From positions 1 to 64,000 of the forward strand of contig NZ_JAMLJL010000003.1 of NCBI RefSeq assembly GCF_023634845.1: 64,000 nt of DNA. Direction: 5' to 3'. This stretch comes from Flavobacterium amniphilum. Lineage in GTDB: Bacteria; Bacteroidota; Bacteroidia; Flavobacteriales; Flavobacteriaceae. Under the pieces are notes generated by a model, which was given only the letters and a program-made list of their open reading frames with translations, was not told the DNA's origin and did not search any database. Position numbers and translations under genes: made by a program. Shown piece after piece: positions 56,613 through 64,000 of this stretch; within the stretch, counting starts at the first letter, position 1, and each line of letters opens with the position of its first letter.

Positions 56613-56843
56613 CTTGTCTTTAGAATGACTTCCTTTGCCATGGAAATAATCTGGCTTGCCATTGAAATAAAGATCCTTATTCTTTGAATAACTGCCCTTG
56701 CCAATGGAATAGTCAAGCTTGCCCTTTGAACGACCGCTCTTGTTCTTTGAATAACCCAGCTTGCTGCATGAATTACCTGACTTGCCGCTTCAATTACGAA
56801 GCTTGCCAATCAAACAATCCCACTTGCTACTGATTAAACACAG
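56613..56843. repeat. Tandem array of eleven degenerate 21-bp repeats
   Basis: Units start every 21 bp at 56613, 56634, 56655, 56676, 56697, 56718, 56739, 56760, 56781, 56802 and 56823. The consensus is about CTTGCCNNTTGAATAANNNNN. Phase is exact across all copies, although individual units diverge. On the minus strand the units read as a seven-residue repeat (A-S-x-V-I-x-x), open over nine to ten units but preceded by a stop and lacking a good start codon. It is not CRISPR-like, because there are no unique spacers. Confidence 0.75.
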
Positions 56844-56963
56844 TGAATCAATAATAGTAGTATAGACTTCTTTTGATTTGAATTAGTCATCAACAAAATC
56901 AGCTTATGCTACATACTAATGAAGAATCTAATCGATAAACTAACTCTCGATTTCAACAATTGC
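56844..56963. other. Short AT-rich stretch between the repeat array and the FAD oxidoreductase gene
   Basis: About 120 bp with no open frame, no clear terminator hairpin and no promoter box that I could recognise. Confidence 0.4.
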
Positions 56964-58019
56964 TTACCTATTCTTATTCATTTTATCAAATCGCTTTATA
57001 TCAATCTGAAGATCTAAAGCAATTCCGCCTTCAATATTTTCAAATAAAGCTTTCGCTAACCAAGGCCCAAGCATAACTCCTCTTGTACCGAGACCATTCA
57101 ACAAATGAATAGTACTATGCGCTGAATGTGTTCCTACCAAAGGACGTCGGTCTTTAACCGTTGGCCGAACACCTGCAAAGTGTTTCACAATTTCAAAGTC
57201 GCAATCAATTAATTCCTTTAAACTCTCAATAAGCTCTTGTTTCCCTTCTTCTGTAGGAGTACTGGTTTTATCATCCCAATTATAAGTGGCACCAACTTTA
57301 AACATATTGTCACCTATTGGCAAAATGAATATACTGGATTTCAAAACCACATCCAGATCAAGATCAGGCGCTTTGATAATAAGTAGTTCCCCTTTAGTAC
57401 CATCCAACGGAAATTCATTAAAGAAAGGATTATACTGAAGTCCGAAACCTTCTGCAAAAACAATATGTCTCGCCTGATAACCTTTATAAACAACATGATC
57501 ATCTGCAAACTCAACACCCGAGTAATCAAAAGTTTCATTTACAAAAAGCATTTGACTTTCCAAATAAGCGTTGTAAGCATCCAATAAAGCAGCAGTATCA
57601 ACATAACCGGTATGCAACACCTCACCAAAACCAAATTCAGAATGAATTGATTGGTATTGCTTGTGAATAATCCTAGTCGATAAAAAAGGAGATAAAGTAG
57701 GTTTATCCGCAGCCTGAAACCAGTTATTCTGTTCTTCAATAGAAGCAAACTTTCTGTAAATCGGAATTTTATAATCGAACTTCAAATTGATTCTATTTGA
57801 AATCCGCTCGTAAAAAGAAAGTCCGTAGTCTAATTGCTCCTTCGCTTTCCAAACTTGACTGAAACGCTTTAAAATAACAGGATTATACAATCCTCCGGCT
57901 ATCTTGGATGATGAAGTCGAGTAATCATCAAAAACCAAAAAAGTCTTATCATTCTCAAAACACAACTCTGAAAAACAAATACCGGCTAACCCGGAACCTA
58001 CAATGATATAATCTAACAT
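56964..58019 (-). CDS. FAD-dependent amine/amino-acid oxidoreductase (DAO family)
   Basis: 351 residues from ATG 58019 (MLDYIIVGSGLAG). A GTG at 58043 lies within the preceding terminator and is rejected. The Rossmann motif IVGSGLAGICFSEL and a following acidic residue mark FAD binding. Other DAO landmarks are GGLYNPVILKRF, DAYNAYLES near the middle, and the C-terminal FAGVRPTVKDRRPLVGTH, with LLNGLGTRGVMLGPWLA binding FAD. The substrate is unknown. It lies immediately downstream of gldN, a position I recall as common in flavobacteria, but a link to gliding is not shown. Confidence 0.85.
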   Translation of the reverse strand: MLDYIIVGSGLAGICFSELCFENDKTFLVFDDYSTSSSKIAGGLYNPVILKRFSQVWKAKEQLDYGLSFYERISNRINLKFDYKIPIYRKFASIEEQNNWFQAADKPTLSPFLSTRIIHKQYQSIHSEFGFGEVLHTGYVDTAALLDAYNAYLESQMLFVNETFDYSGVEFADDHVVYKGYQARHIVFAEGFGLQYNPFFNEFPLDGTKGELLIIKAPDLDLDVVLKSSIFILPIGDNMFKVGATYNWDDKTSTPTEEGKQELIESLKELIDCDFEIVKHFAGVRPTVKDRRPLVGTHSAHSTIHLLNGLGTRGVMLGPWLAKALFENIEGGIALDLQIDIKRFDKMNKNR

Positions 58020-58030
58020 AATGCAAAAAT

Positions 58031-58061
58031 AAAAAACTCCCACGCATTGTGAGAGTTTTTT
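58031..58061 (-). terminator. Terminator of the gldKLMN operon
   Basis: A 9-bp stem, AAAAAACTC / GAGTTTTTT, with additional inner CAC/GTG pairing, followed by a T run on the minus strand. It is 22 nt past the gldN stop and 11 nt before the next ATG. Confidence 0.7.
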
Positions 58062-58083
58062 ATGTAATTGGAGAAATTAACTA

Positions 58084-59079
58084 TTAGTAATTCCACATAT
58101 CTTGTTCAAAATTACGAATCTTATCTTTTACTCTTTCTGATTCGATTAACTGCATTAACGAGTTATCTTTCATGTATTCAGAAATTTCTCTGTCGTTGTA
58201 AACGTTTTCTTCTTTGTAAGTCAACGCATTGAAACGACGTGAGTTTAACAAGTGATCAAAAGAGATTGGCATAGATGAGTTTTTGTCATTGAATGCTTTC
58301 CACTCATGTAATACCTCACGGGCTCCAGGGTAGAATACCCAGAATAACTCGATATAATCTTTCTCTTCTTCAGTTTTACCCATTGTATAAACGTCAGGAA
58401 TAACAGGACAAATACCTAAAATTCTGTAACGTAAATCAGACTGTCTTTTATCGAAATACCATAATCCTACAACTTTGTAGTCAGATACATCAATTGAAGC
58501 TAAATCAGTTTTGTTGATGTACTCAGGAGAGATAAATTTAGAAGCCGGGATTGTTTTAGTTTCAACACCAATTTTCTTCTTTTTCCTACCTGTTCCTTGA
58601 TAGATAGGCACTTCAACAGTTCTGGTACGGTACGCATCAATATCTGTATTCATTTCCTCTCTACCAGCATCAGTAGTATCAATTTTAGTTAAAGAAGCAT
58701 TAATATCTTTTAATGTTTTCTTTTCTCTGAAATAACTATCTGAATACACTTCAGTAATTTTTCCAGACTTGATACCTTTTACCAATACATCGTACAAAGA
58801 ACGACGGTCGCTACCGATAGCAACTGTATCAATTGGGTAATACAACGGGAAATTGATTCTTTCATCAAGGTCAATGATTTCCCATACTTTCTTTGACATT
58901 AAGATATCACGATCATCAATATAACCGTAATCTAAAGGCTTGTCGTTATCTTTTTGTTGTTGAGCTGCAGATTTCAAACCAATTTGGTCTGGTGTTTTAG
59001 CATTCAACAAGTTTGATTGTGCAAAACCAGTTGCACTACCAGCAAGAAAAACAACTAATAATAAATTTCTCCAATTCAT
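58084..59079 (-). CDS. gldN: Gliding motility / type IX secretion protein GldN
   Basis: 331 residues, signal peptide ending TGFAQ. GldN is a periplasmic component that, with lipoprotein GldK, forms the ring of the type IX system. Visible family features: KPLDYGYIDDRDILMSKKVWEIIDLDERINFPLYYP, DRRSLYDVLVKGIKSGKITEVYSD, VGLWYFDKRQSDLRYRILGICPV and IELFWVFYPGAREVLHEW. Last gene of the operon, 51 nt after gldM. The following terminator separates it from the oxidoreductase gene. Confidence 0.97.
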   Translation of the reverse strand: MNWRNLLLVVFLAGSATGFAQSNLLNAKTPDQIGLKSAAQQQKDNDKPLDYGYIDDRDILMSKKVWEIIDLDERINFPLYYPIDTVAIGSDRRSLYDVLVKGIKSGKITEVYSDSYFREKKTLKDINASLTKIDTTDAGREEMNTDIDAYRTRTVEVPIYQGTGRKKKKIGVETKTIPASKFISPEYINKTDLASIDVSDYKVVGLWYFDKRQSDLRYRILGICPVIPDVYTMGKTEEEKDYIELFWVFYPGAREVLHEWKAFNDKNSSMPISFDHLLNSRRFNALTYKEENVYNDREISEYMKDNSLMQLIESERVKDKIRNFEQDMWNY

Positions 59080-59130
59080 AATTTTTATTATTTGAGGCGT
59101 TTAAATAAATTAAACGAAATTTAATTTTTT

Positions 59131-60660
59131 TTATTGTATCTCGTAAGTACAAGAAGAAACTCTCTTAGCAACCTGGTCAATTCCTGAGAAACTAGCTTTA
59201 ATTTCAGAAATTACAACCACATCACCTCTTTGAGCTTTTTGGATAGCACCTTTAGCTCTTCCATCCATTTTACTTCCTGAAACTACAATTGTAGGTTGAC
59301 CAGGAACTTTAATGTTGAATTGTGTTACATTAACTGTTACAGGGAAATCGAAATCTTCCATTACAGCTGAAACAGAACACACTTCTAAGTTTGATTTAGA
59401 ACCTTTAGCAGCAACTTCACCACGGATTTTTCCGGTTGGAGCAGGCAAACCTTTAATTCTGAATTCTTTCTTATCAGAAACCACTTTACCATCAGGTAAT
59501 GTAGCACTTACATTTACCATTACCGTAGATCCAGGACCCGGTTTGATAACATATTTACCAGCAGCACCAGCAGGAGACATTCCAGGAGCATTAGCTCTTA
59601 CTTTGTCAGAACCTACACCAGCAAATGAAATTGTCATTGGGTTAGGTACACCACGGTAAACAACGTTCATTTTATCAGCAGAAATAGTAGCTGAGTTAGG
59701 ACGAGGCACTACAACATATCCACCTTTAAATGGCAAGTTGATAGGTTTTCCATCTTCAATAAAGTTAAATGAACCAGCAAGCGTTTGTTCTCCAACACCA
59801 CCAGCTGTGGTAGAAATAATTGCCTGACCGTTTACTAATTTACCAGGACCTTTAAAACCTGAAAATTGCGCGTTAGGATCATACTTACCCAAAACAACTT
59901 TACCAGTAACACTTTCTCCTTGGAAATAAGCATTCTTATCCAAAACTACAATAGCCTGAAACTTACTATAAGAAGCTTCTGAAACTGCTGCTTTTCCTAA
60001 AGCAGCACTAATTACATCAGATTCTGCTTTTTTAGCATCATTTTGCCAAGCTGATAATTTTGCTAAAGAAGCAATTGCAGGGAAACCTTTAAAATGGTAA
60101 TCTAAAAATTTAATTTTAATACCTTCTTTATTAGCTACATCTGACAAATCGAACTTCTTTTCAATTTCTCTTAATATTGGCGCATATTTCACATCTGACA
60201 AAGCCGCTTTAACATCAGCTTTGTAAGTTTCAATAGCCTTAATTACATCTTTTCCTCTTTGAGTATATCCTTCACCACGGAACCAGCTGTTATCTAAATT
60301 ATCAGCTTTATCCATAGCCTCATAAGGCAATTTACCATCTTCAGGTTGCACTCCAGTCAATACATCTTGCTTCAATGTACCAACGAAATCATAGAATTTT
60401 TTAGTAGCTACTTCAACTTTATGCGCAGTCAAAGCTGCTTTTTCGAATTCACCTTTTGATTCTGAAGCCTTTTTATCCAATGCAGCTAACATCTGCTCAT
60501 TTGTAGCTTGAGCCGCTTGGTTAGAACCTTCAAATCTTTCATTCATCAATCCAAAAGCAGATAAAACTTCTTTTGACATATTCATTGCCAACATCGCGAT
60601 GAAAACCAGATACATCAGGTTAATCATCTTCTGTCTAGGGGTTAATTTTCCTCCTGCCAT
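59131..60660 (-). CDS. gldM: Gliding motility / type IX secretion motor protein GldM
   Basis: 509 residues. One inner-membrane helix near 12-30 (INLMYLVFIAMLAMNM) preceded by KLTPRQK, then a long periplasmic part with four domains. GldM spans the periplasm and couples the GldL motor to the GldK-GldN ring. SKEVLSAFGLMNERFE follows the helix, and the C-terminus has the repeated Ig-like blocks of the family (VVLDKNAYFQGESVTGKVVLG; VVVPRPNSATISADKMNVVYRGVPNP). 53 nt after gldL. Confidence 0.97.
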   Translation of the reverse strand: MAGGKLTPRQKMINLMYLVFIAMLAMNMSKEVLSAFGLMNERFEGSNQAAQATNEQMLAALDKKASESKGEFEKAALTAHKVEVATKKFYDFVGTLKQDVLTGVQPEDGKLPYEAMDKADNLDNSWFRGEGYTQRGKDVIKAIETYKADVKAALSDVKYAPILREIEKKFDLSDVANKEGIKIKFLDYHFKGFPAIASLAKLSAWQNDAKKAESDVISAALGKAAVSEASYSKFQAIVVLDKNAYFQGESVTGKVVLGKYDPNAQFSGFKGPGKLVNGQAIISTTAGGVGEQTLAGSFNFIEDGKPINLPFKGGYVVVPRPNSATISADKMNVVYRGVPNPMTISFAGVGSDKVRANAPGMSPAGAAGKYVIKPGPGSTVMVNVSATLPDGKVVSDKKEFRIKGLPAPTGKIRGEVAAKGSKSNLEVCSVSAVMEDFDFPVTVNVTQFNIKVPGQPTIVVSGSKMDGRAKGAIQKAQRGDVVVISEIKASFSGIDQVAKRVSSCTYEIQ

Positions 60661-60713
60661 TTCTTTTTAATTAGTTTTGTTAATAAATACTTTTATGATT
60701 TAGTTAAAACTAA

Positions 60714-61361
60714 TTAACCTCTGTTACTCATTGCAGAAAGCATACCTCCGTAAACATTGTTCAATGTAGCAATGTTAGAAGTCATTGATTGCATTTGTTC
60801 TTTTAATTTAGATGCATTTTCAGCAATTTCTTTGTTAGCTTCTGCGTTACGTGCAGCGCTATCCAATTGCAATTTGTACAAGCTGTTCAATGATTCCATT
60901 GAAGCCGCAGCTGTAGTCATTTCTTCAGCATATTTCTTTTGTGAAGCAATAGCATCTACTGTTGGAGAAATACTCTTAGCAGCTCCTTCAAAGTTTTTGA
61001 TACTGTTTCCTAAGCTAGACATTAATTCGCCGTCAATTTTAGCCTCTTTAAGCATAGCGTCTAATTTTTGAGACAATAAACCTTGAGCCTCAGTCGCATC
61101 TTCTTTTTTAGCCTTTCTATTAGTAACTTCTCCACCTGCTAATTCCGGATATACCAATGACCAGTCCAAGTCTTTTTCTACTGGTTCAAATGCAGATAAA
61201 GCGAAGATTAATGCTTCTGTTACCAATCCAATTGTTAACATCACTGTTCCTGTTAAAAATCCGAATTCAAAGTGAGCGATTTTGAATAATGCTCCAAGGA
61301 TAACAACTGATGCTCCCATACCGTAAGCGAAATTCATTGCTTTTTTGCTTAAAATTGCCAT
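60714..61361 (-). CDS. gldL: Gliding motility / type IX secretion motor protein GldL
   Basis: 215 residues with two inner-membrane helices near 12-30 (FAYGMGASVVILGALFKIA) and 33-55. The second includes TEALIFALSAFEP, whose membrane-embedded Glu is a candidate for proton coupling in the GldL-GldM motor. The rest is cytoplasmic and coiled (residues 90-215), with QKLDAMLKEAKIDGELMSSLGNSIKNFEGAAK. 50 nt after gldK. Confidence 0.97.
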   Translation of the reverse strand: MAILSKKAMNFAYGMGASVVILGALFKIAHFEFGFLTGTVMLTIGLVTEALIFALSAFEPVEKDLDWSLVYPELAGGEVTNRKAKKEDATEAQGLLSQKLDAMLKEAKIDGELMSSLGNSIKNFEGAAKSISPTVDAIASQKKYAEEMTTAAASMESLNSLYKLQLDSAARNAEANKEIAENASKLKEQMQSMTSNIATLNNVYGGMLSAMSNRG

Positions 61362-61411
61362 AATAATAAATTTAGTTAAGTTAATATAAATATTTGTGTT
61401 TGGTTTTTTTC

Positions 61412-62800
61412 TTATTTAGATGCATTTCCTGTTACATCAGTACCCATATAATCCTGGATTGTACGGAAACCAATATAACTTCTTGCTGAATCTGCGTATT
61501 CGAAATCACGAGTACTTACTTGTAAGTAGTAAGAAACATCTTTCCAAGAACCACCTCTTGTAACTTTACGCATATTTTTCAAATCAGAAACATTTGGATT
61601 CATTGTAGAAACAAATTCATAAGCTGTTGGATCATAAGAAGAGTCAGTCCACTCAGCAACGTTTCCAGCCATATTATACAAACCATAATCATTTGGCTCG
61701 TAAGCATCAGCCTCAACAGTATATAAAGCTTGATCAGCAGCATAATCCCCTCTTACCGGCTTGAAGTTAGCCAAGTAACATCCTCTGTCGTTTTTAGCAT
61801 AAGGACCACCCCATGGGAAAGTTCCAGATTCTAAACCACCACGTGCAGCATATTCCCATTCAGCTTCTGTTGGAAGTCTGTATTGGTTAACAAATTCTTG
61901 GTGACGGTCTTTTCTAGCCGCATTGTGATATAAAGTTCTCCAAGCACAAAACGCTTTAGCCTGCTTCCAGCTCACCCCAACTACTGGATATTCGCCATAT
62001 GCCTGGTGCCAAAAATAATCATTGTGCATTGGCTCATTATAAGAATAAGCAAAGTCTTTAATCCATACTGTTGTATCAGGATAAACTGTTACTTTTTCCT
62101 TACGGATAAACTCTTTTCTTTTTCCAGCTTTATTTTTAGCAGCAGCCTGAATATCCATCCAAGAATAACGGAATTCCAAGTTTTCAACTCTTAAAGTTCT
62201 CAAACCGTTATAAGCCTCTTCAGCAGGAATATACATAGAATCCATTACCTCAGCATAATATGCATCAGGATACTCTCCAGTCTTCCACTTAAGTTCAACT
62301 TTTTTGTTCAACTTTCTACCCGCATAAGGATCATCAGCTGTTCCCATGCTGTAGTAGTTATCATACATATACTTATCGTAAACACTCATGTTAGCAGTGT
62401 CCGCATCCATAAATGCATAATCAGCAATACTTCCGCCTTTTGACGATTTTGAATCCGGATCATTTTTCTGACCTAATTCATCGGCAGCAATTGCTAATCT
62501 TGTTCTAACAACTGAATCTCTTACCCAGTTCACATACTGTCTGTACTCACTGTTAGTAATTTCAGTCTCGTCCATATAAAACGAACGAACTGTAACTGTT
62601 TTTGTAGGCGCATCCTGAACGCTTGCTAAATCATCATCGGATTTACCCATAATGAAAGCACCTCCAGGAATCAAAGTCATACCGAAAGGTTTTTCGGGAT
62701 GCCAAGCTTTTCCCTTAACACCTACCAGTTGACCATTGTCTTTTGATCCGCAGCTGTATAAAAATGAAACAAAAACTGCTAATAAAATGAACTTCTTCAT
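61412..62800 (-). CDS. gldK: Gliding motility / type IX secretion lipoprotein GldK
   Basis: 462 residues from ATG 62800. The in-frame TTG/ATG at 62827 adds nine residues ahead of the signal peptide and is rejected. Lipobox FLYSC (Cys17) means an outer-membrane lipoprotein. The body is a formylglycine-generating-enzyme-like fold: MTLIPGGAFIMGKSDDD, FYMDETEITNSEYRQYVNW, YPVVGVSWKQAKAFCAWR, YRLPTEAEWEYAARGG, NVAEWTDSSYDP and GGSWKD. It pairs with GldN in the periplasmic ring. First gene of the gldKLMN operon. Confidence 0.97.
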   Translation of the reverse strand: MKKFILLAVFVSFLYSCGSKDNGQLVGVKGKAWHPEKPFGMTLIPGGAFIMGKSDDDLASVQDAPTKTVTVRSFYMDETEITNSEYRQYVNWVRDSVVRTRLAIAADELGQKNDPDSKSSKGGSIADYAFMDADTANMSVYDKYMYDNYYSMGTADDPYAGRKLNKKVELKWKTGEYPDAYYAEVMDSMYIPAEEAYNGLRTLRVENLEFRYSWMDIQAAAKNKAGKRKEFIRKEKVTVYPDTTVWIKDFAYSYNEPMHNDYFWHQAYGEYPVVGVSWKQAKAFCAWRTLYHNAARKDRHQEFVNQYRLPTEAEWEYAARGGLESGTFPWGGPYAKNDRGCYLANFKPVRGDYAADQALYTVEADAYEPNDYGLYNMAGNVAEWTDSSYDPTAYEFVSTMNPNVSDLKNMRKVTRGGSWKDVSYYLQVSTRDFEYADSARSYIGFRTIQDYMGTDVTGNASK

Positions 62801-62912
62801 ATAAATTGGGGTTATGTATGTATTCATATAGTTTTAAGGCCGTAAACCTATCTATTTATTTTCTAAAAAACAATTTTTTTATTAAAAAAACCTTAATTTT
62901 TTTTATTCCTTG

Positions 62913-62920
62913 CAAATATA
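62913..62920 (-). promoter_or_regulatory. -7 promoter box (TATATTTG) of the gldKLMN operon
   Basis: A perfect TAnnTTTG on the minus strand, 113 bp upstream of the gldK ATG and only a few bases past the stop of the arginase-fold gene. It predicts a leader of about 105 nt. No -33 element stands at the usual distance. Confidence 0.5.
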
Positions 62921-62926
62921 TACTAT

Positions 62927-64000
62927 TTAAAGCAAATTTTTCCTTTGTGCTTTCCACCATCTTTCAGGAACATCTCCATTGCAGGCGGATAAATAATCAT
63001 TGTGCGTGCAGGGGAATAACGTAGCTTTTTTCAATTTATTGTTCTGTCCCGCTATAAATGGAATCTCAATCCACCATCTTTCCGTCTTATTACTCTTATA
63101 AAAAATCACTTCATCTTCAAGAGTCACAATATATTTTATATAATTTTCCTTCGTACCAAACGGATATTCGTTTGATCTGTAATGAAAACCTTCTATAAAA
63201 TACCAAATGATTTGCGCTGCTAAAACAGATTCCGACTGTGTATTGTAATGATTAAAAACTCCAAAAGAACTTGTTTTATCACTTATGCCAGCATACCTGG
63301 AAAGGGCGCAAATTTCTTTACCATTAAAACCATTAGGAGCAAATTTAATGAAATTTCCTGAATCAGAAGACTTTACAGACAGCAAATCAATTGACACCAG
63401 ATCAGCATCACGGAAAACCGGCTCTGCAATGGCAGGATTATTACACACCTCACCTAAACGGTAAGCATCAAAATATAATTTTTCGATCAGATCAATCTCT
63501 TCCTGGGAATTGAAATACGTTTGATATCCTATATTACTATAATTAAATAAGTTGTTTGGCTCCTCCACAATCATTTTAGTCAAAAACGATTCGGCATTTG
63601 TTGCATTTTCTTTGGCAAAATCAAATTTACTATCCACAGAAACCACATTTACCATTTGCTCTAACTGATCGTAAGCACGGTACATCGCATAGGTTAAATC
63701 CTGTGATCCACCGATAACTATCGGCAACACATTATTTTTAATCAGATGAGCCACTGCATTTTTCAACACATAATAGGTATCTTCAACATCGCTTCCTCCT
63801 ATTATATTACCCAAATCAACAATTTGAGCCGACCAGTTACCCGGAAACAACGAATAAAGCTCTTTACGGATTGGCGTTAAATCAACTGTATCATTGTCGA
63901 ATTCCAAACCACGGTTTTCCAAAACTCCTATAATGGCAATTCTGGCCGATTCAATTTTAGGAAAATCGGTTTCCGTATGGAATACTATTTTTTTACCCAA
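62927..64000 (-). CDS. Arginase-fold protein with lost metal ligands, 5' end outside the window
   Basis: At least 357 residues; the frame runs past the right edge without a certain start (first codon TTG at 64000). The fold matches the arginase/agmatinase/formimidoylglutamase family, but key metal-binding motifs are changed. GGDH reads GGSQD (about 97-101), DAHxD reads DSKFD (123-127), and SxDxDxxDP reads SIDLLSVKSSDSG (203-215). The usual two-manganese centre is therefore not formed, and hydrolase activity is unlikely. It lies immediately upstream of gldK. A conserved scaffold or regulatory role is possible but unknown. Confidence 0.8.
   Translation of the reverse strand: MGKKIVFHTETDFPKIESARIAIIGVLENRGLEFDNDTVDLTPIRKELYSLFPGNWSAQIVDLGNIIGGSDVEDTYYVLKNAVAHLIKNNVLPIVIGGSQDLTYAMYRAYDQLEQMVNVVSVDSKFDFAKENATNAESFLTKMIVEEPNNLFNYSNIGYQTYFNSQEEIDLIEKLYFDAYRLGEVCNNPAIAEPVFRDADLVSIDLLSVKSSDSGNFIKFAPNGFNGKEICALSRYAGISDKTSSFGVFNHYNTQSESVLAAQIIWYFIEGFHYRSNEYPFGTKENYIKYIVTLEDEVIFYKSNKTERWWIEIPFIAGQNNKLKKATLFPCTHNDYLSACNGDVPERWWKAQRKNLL

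Noticed and set aside
56600-56809. Minus-strand frame in the 21-bp array as a real gene
   Set aside because: The frame starts with TTG directly after a stop, without leader or promoter, and its sequence is only the translated repeat. Kept as a repeat feature instead.
56613-56843. CRISPR array
   Set aside because: The units are contiguous with no unique spacers, and no cas gene lies in the window.

Overview
The window is a chromosomal segment of a gliding-type member of the Bacteroidota, most likely Flavobacterium or a close relative. Evidence: low GC, a gldK-gldL-gldM-gldN operon (core of the type IX secretion system), two giant surface proteins with type A T9SS sorting domains, an exosortase N pair, GSCFA, DUF6443/RHS and DUF4136 families, and several matches to the Bacteroidota promoter (TTG-N17-19-TAnnTTTG) with little sign of Shine-Dalgarno sequences.

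Layout. 1-10231: a leader of about 1 kb, then two paralogous T9SS adhesins. 10212-13563: a small HExxH membrane protein, a 59-residue DUF5522 protein, a structured repeat element, urocanate hydratase and a DUF4136 lipoprotein. 13602-15931 (minus strand): a compact graspetide (microviridin-type) RiPP cluster, with a two-core precursor and MvdC- and MvdD-type ATP-grasp ligases. 16473-18601: aromatic amino acid hydroxylase and a rhodanese, with a second structured repeat upstream. 18650-23977 (minus): exosortase XrtN, its VIT-domain PEP-sorted partner, GSCFA and DUF4230. 24197-36221: an ABC exporter, alaS, an M23 peptidase/MerR pair, a lemA-TPM-TPM operon, SDR and two hypothetical proteins. 36263-38629 (minus): der, era and initiator tRNA-Met. 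38755-46054: MarR, subtilase, J-domain/KTSC, DUF1761, a FemAB-like acyltransferase, DUF4345, ABC-F and DUF983. 46178-55520 (minus): a secreted RHS/YD-repeat locus of about 9 kb. Its first gene is cut by one in-frame TAG, its second is an RHS protein with three apparent domain insertions, and a lipoprotein follows. 55767-56843: a helical hypothetical protein and a 21-bp tandem repeat array. 56964-64000 (minus): an FAD oxidoreductase, the gldKLMN operon and an arginase-fold protein with lost metal ligands, cut by the window end.

The most noteworthy system is the graspetide cluster. Both cores keep the spacing needed for the microviridin tricycle, but core 2 puts Asp where the second ester normally uses Glu, and a terminator hairpin separates precursor from ligases. 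The RHS locus and the 21-bp array are the next most unusual regions. GldKLMN would build the secretion motor that exports the two adhesins. The RHS proteins have signal peptides, but I see no sorting domain on them.
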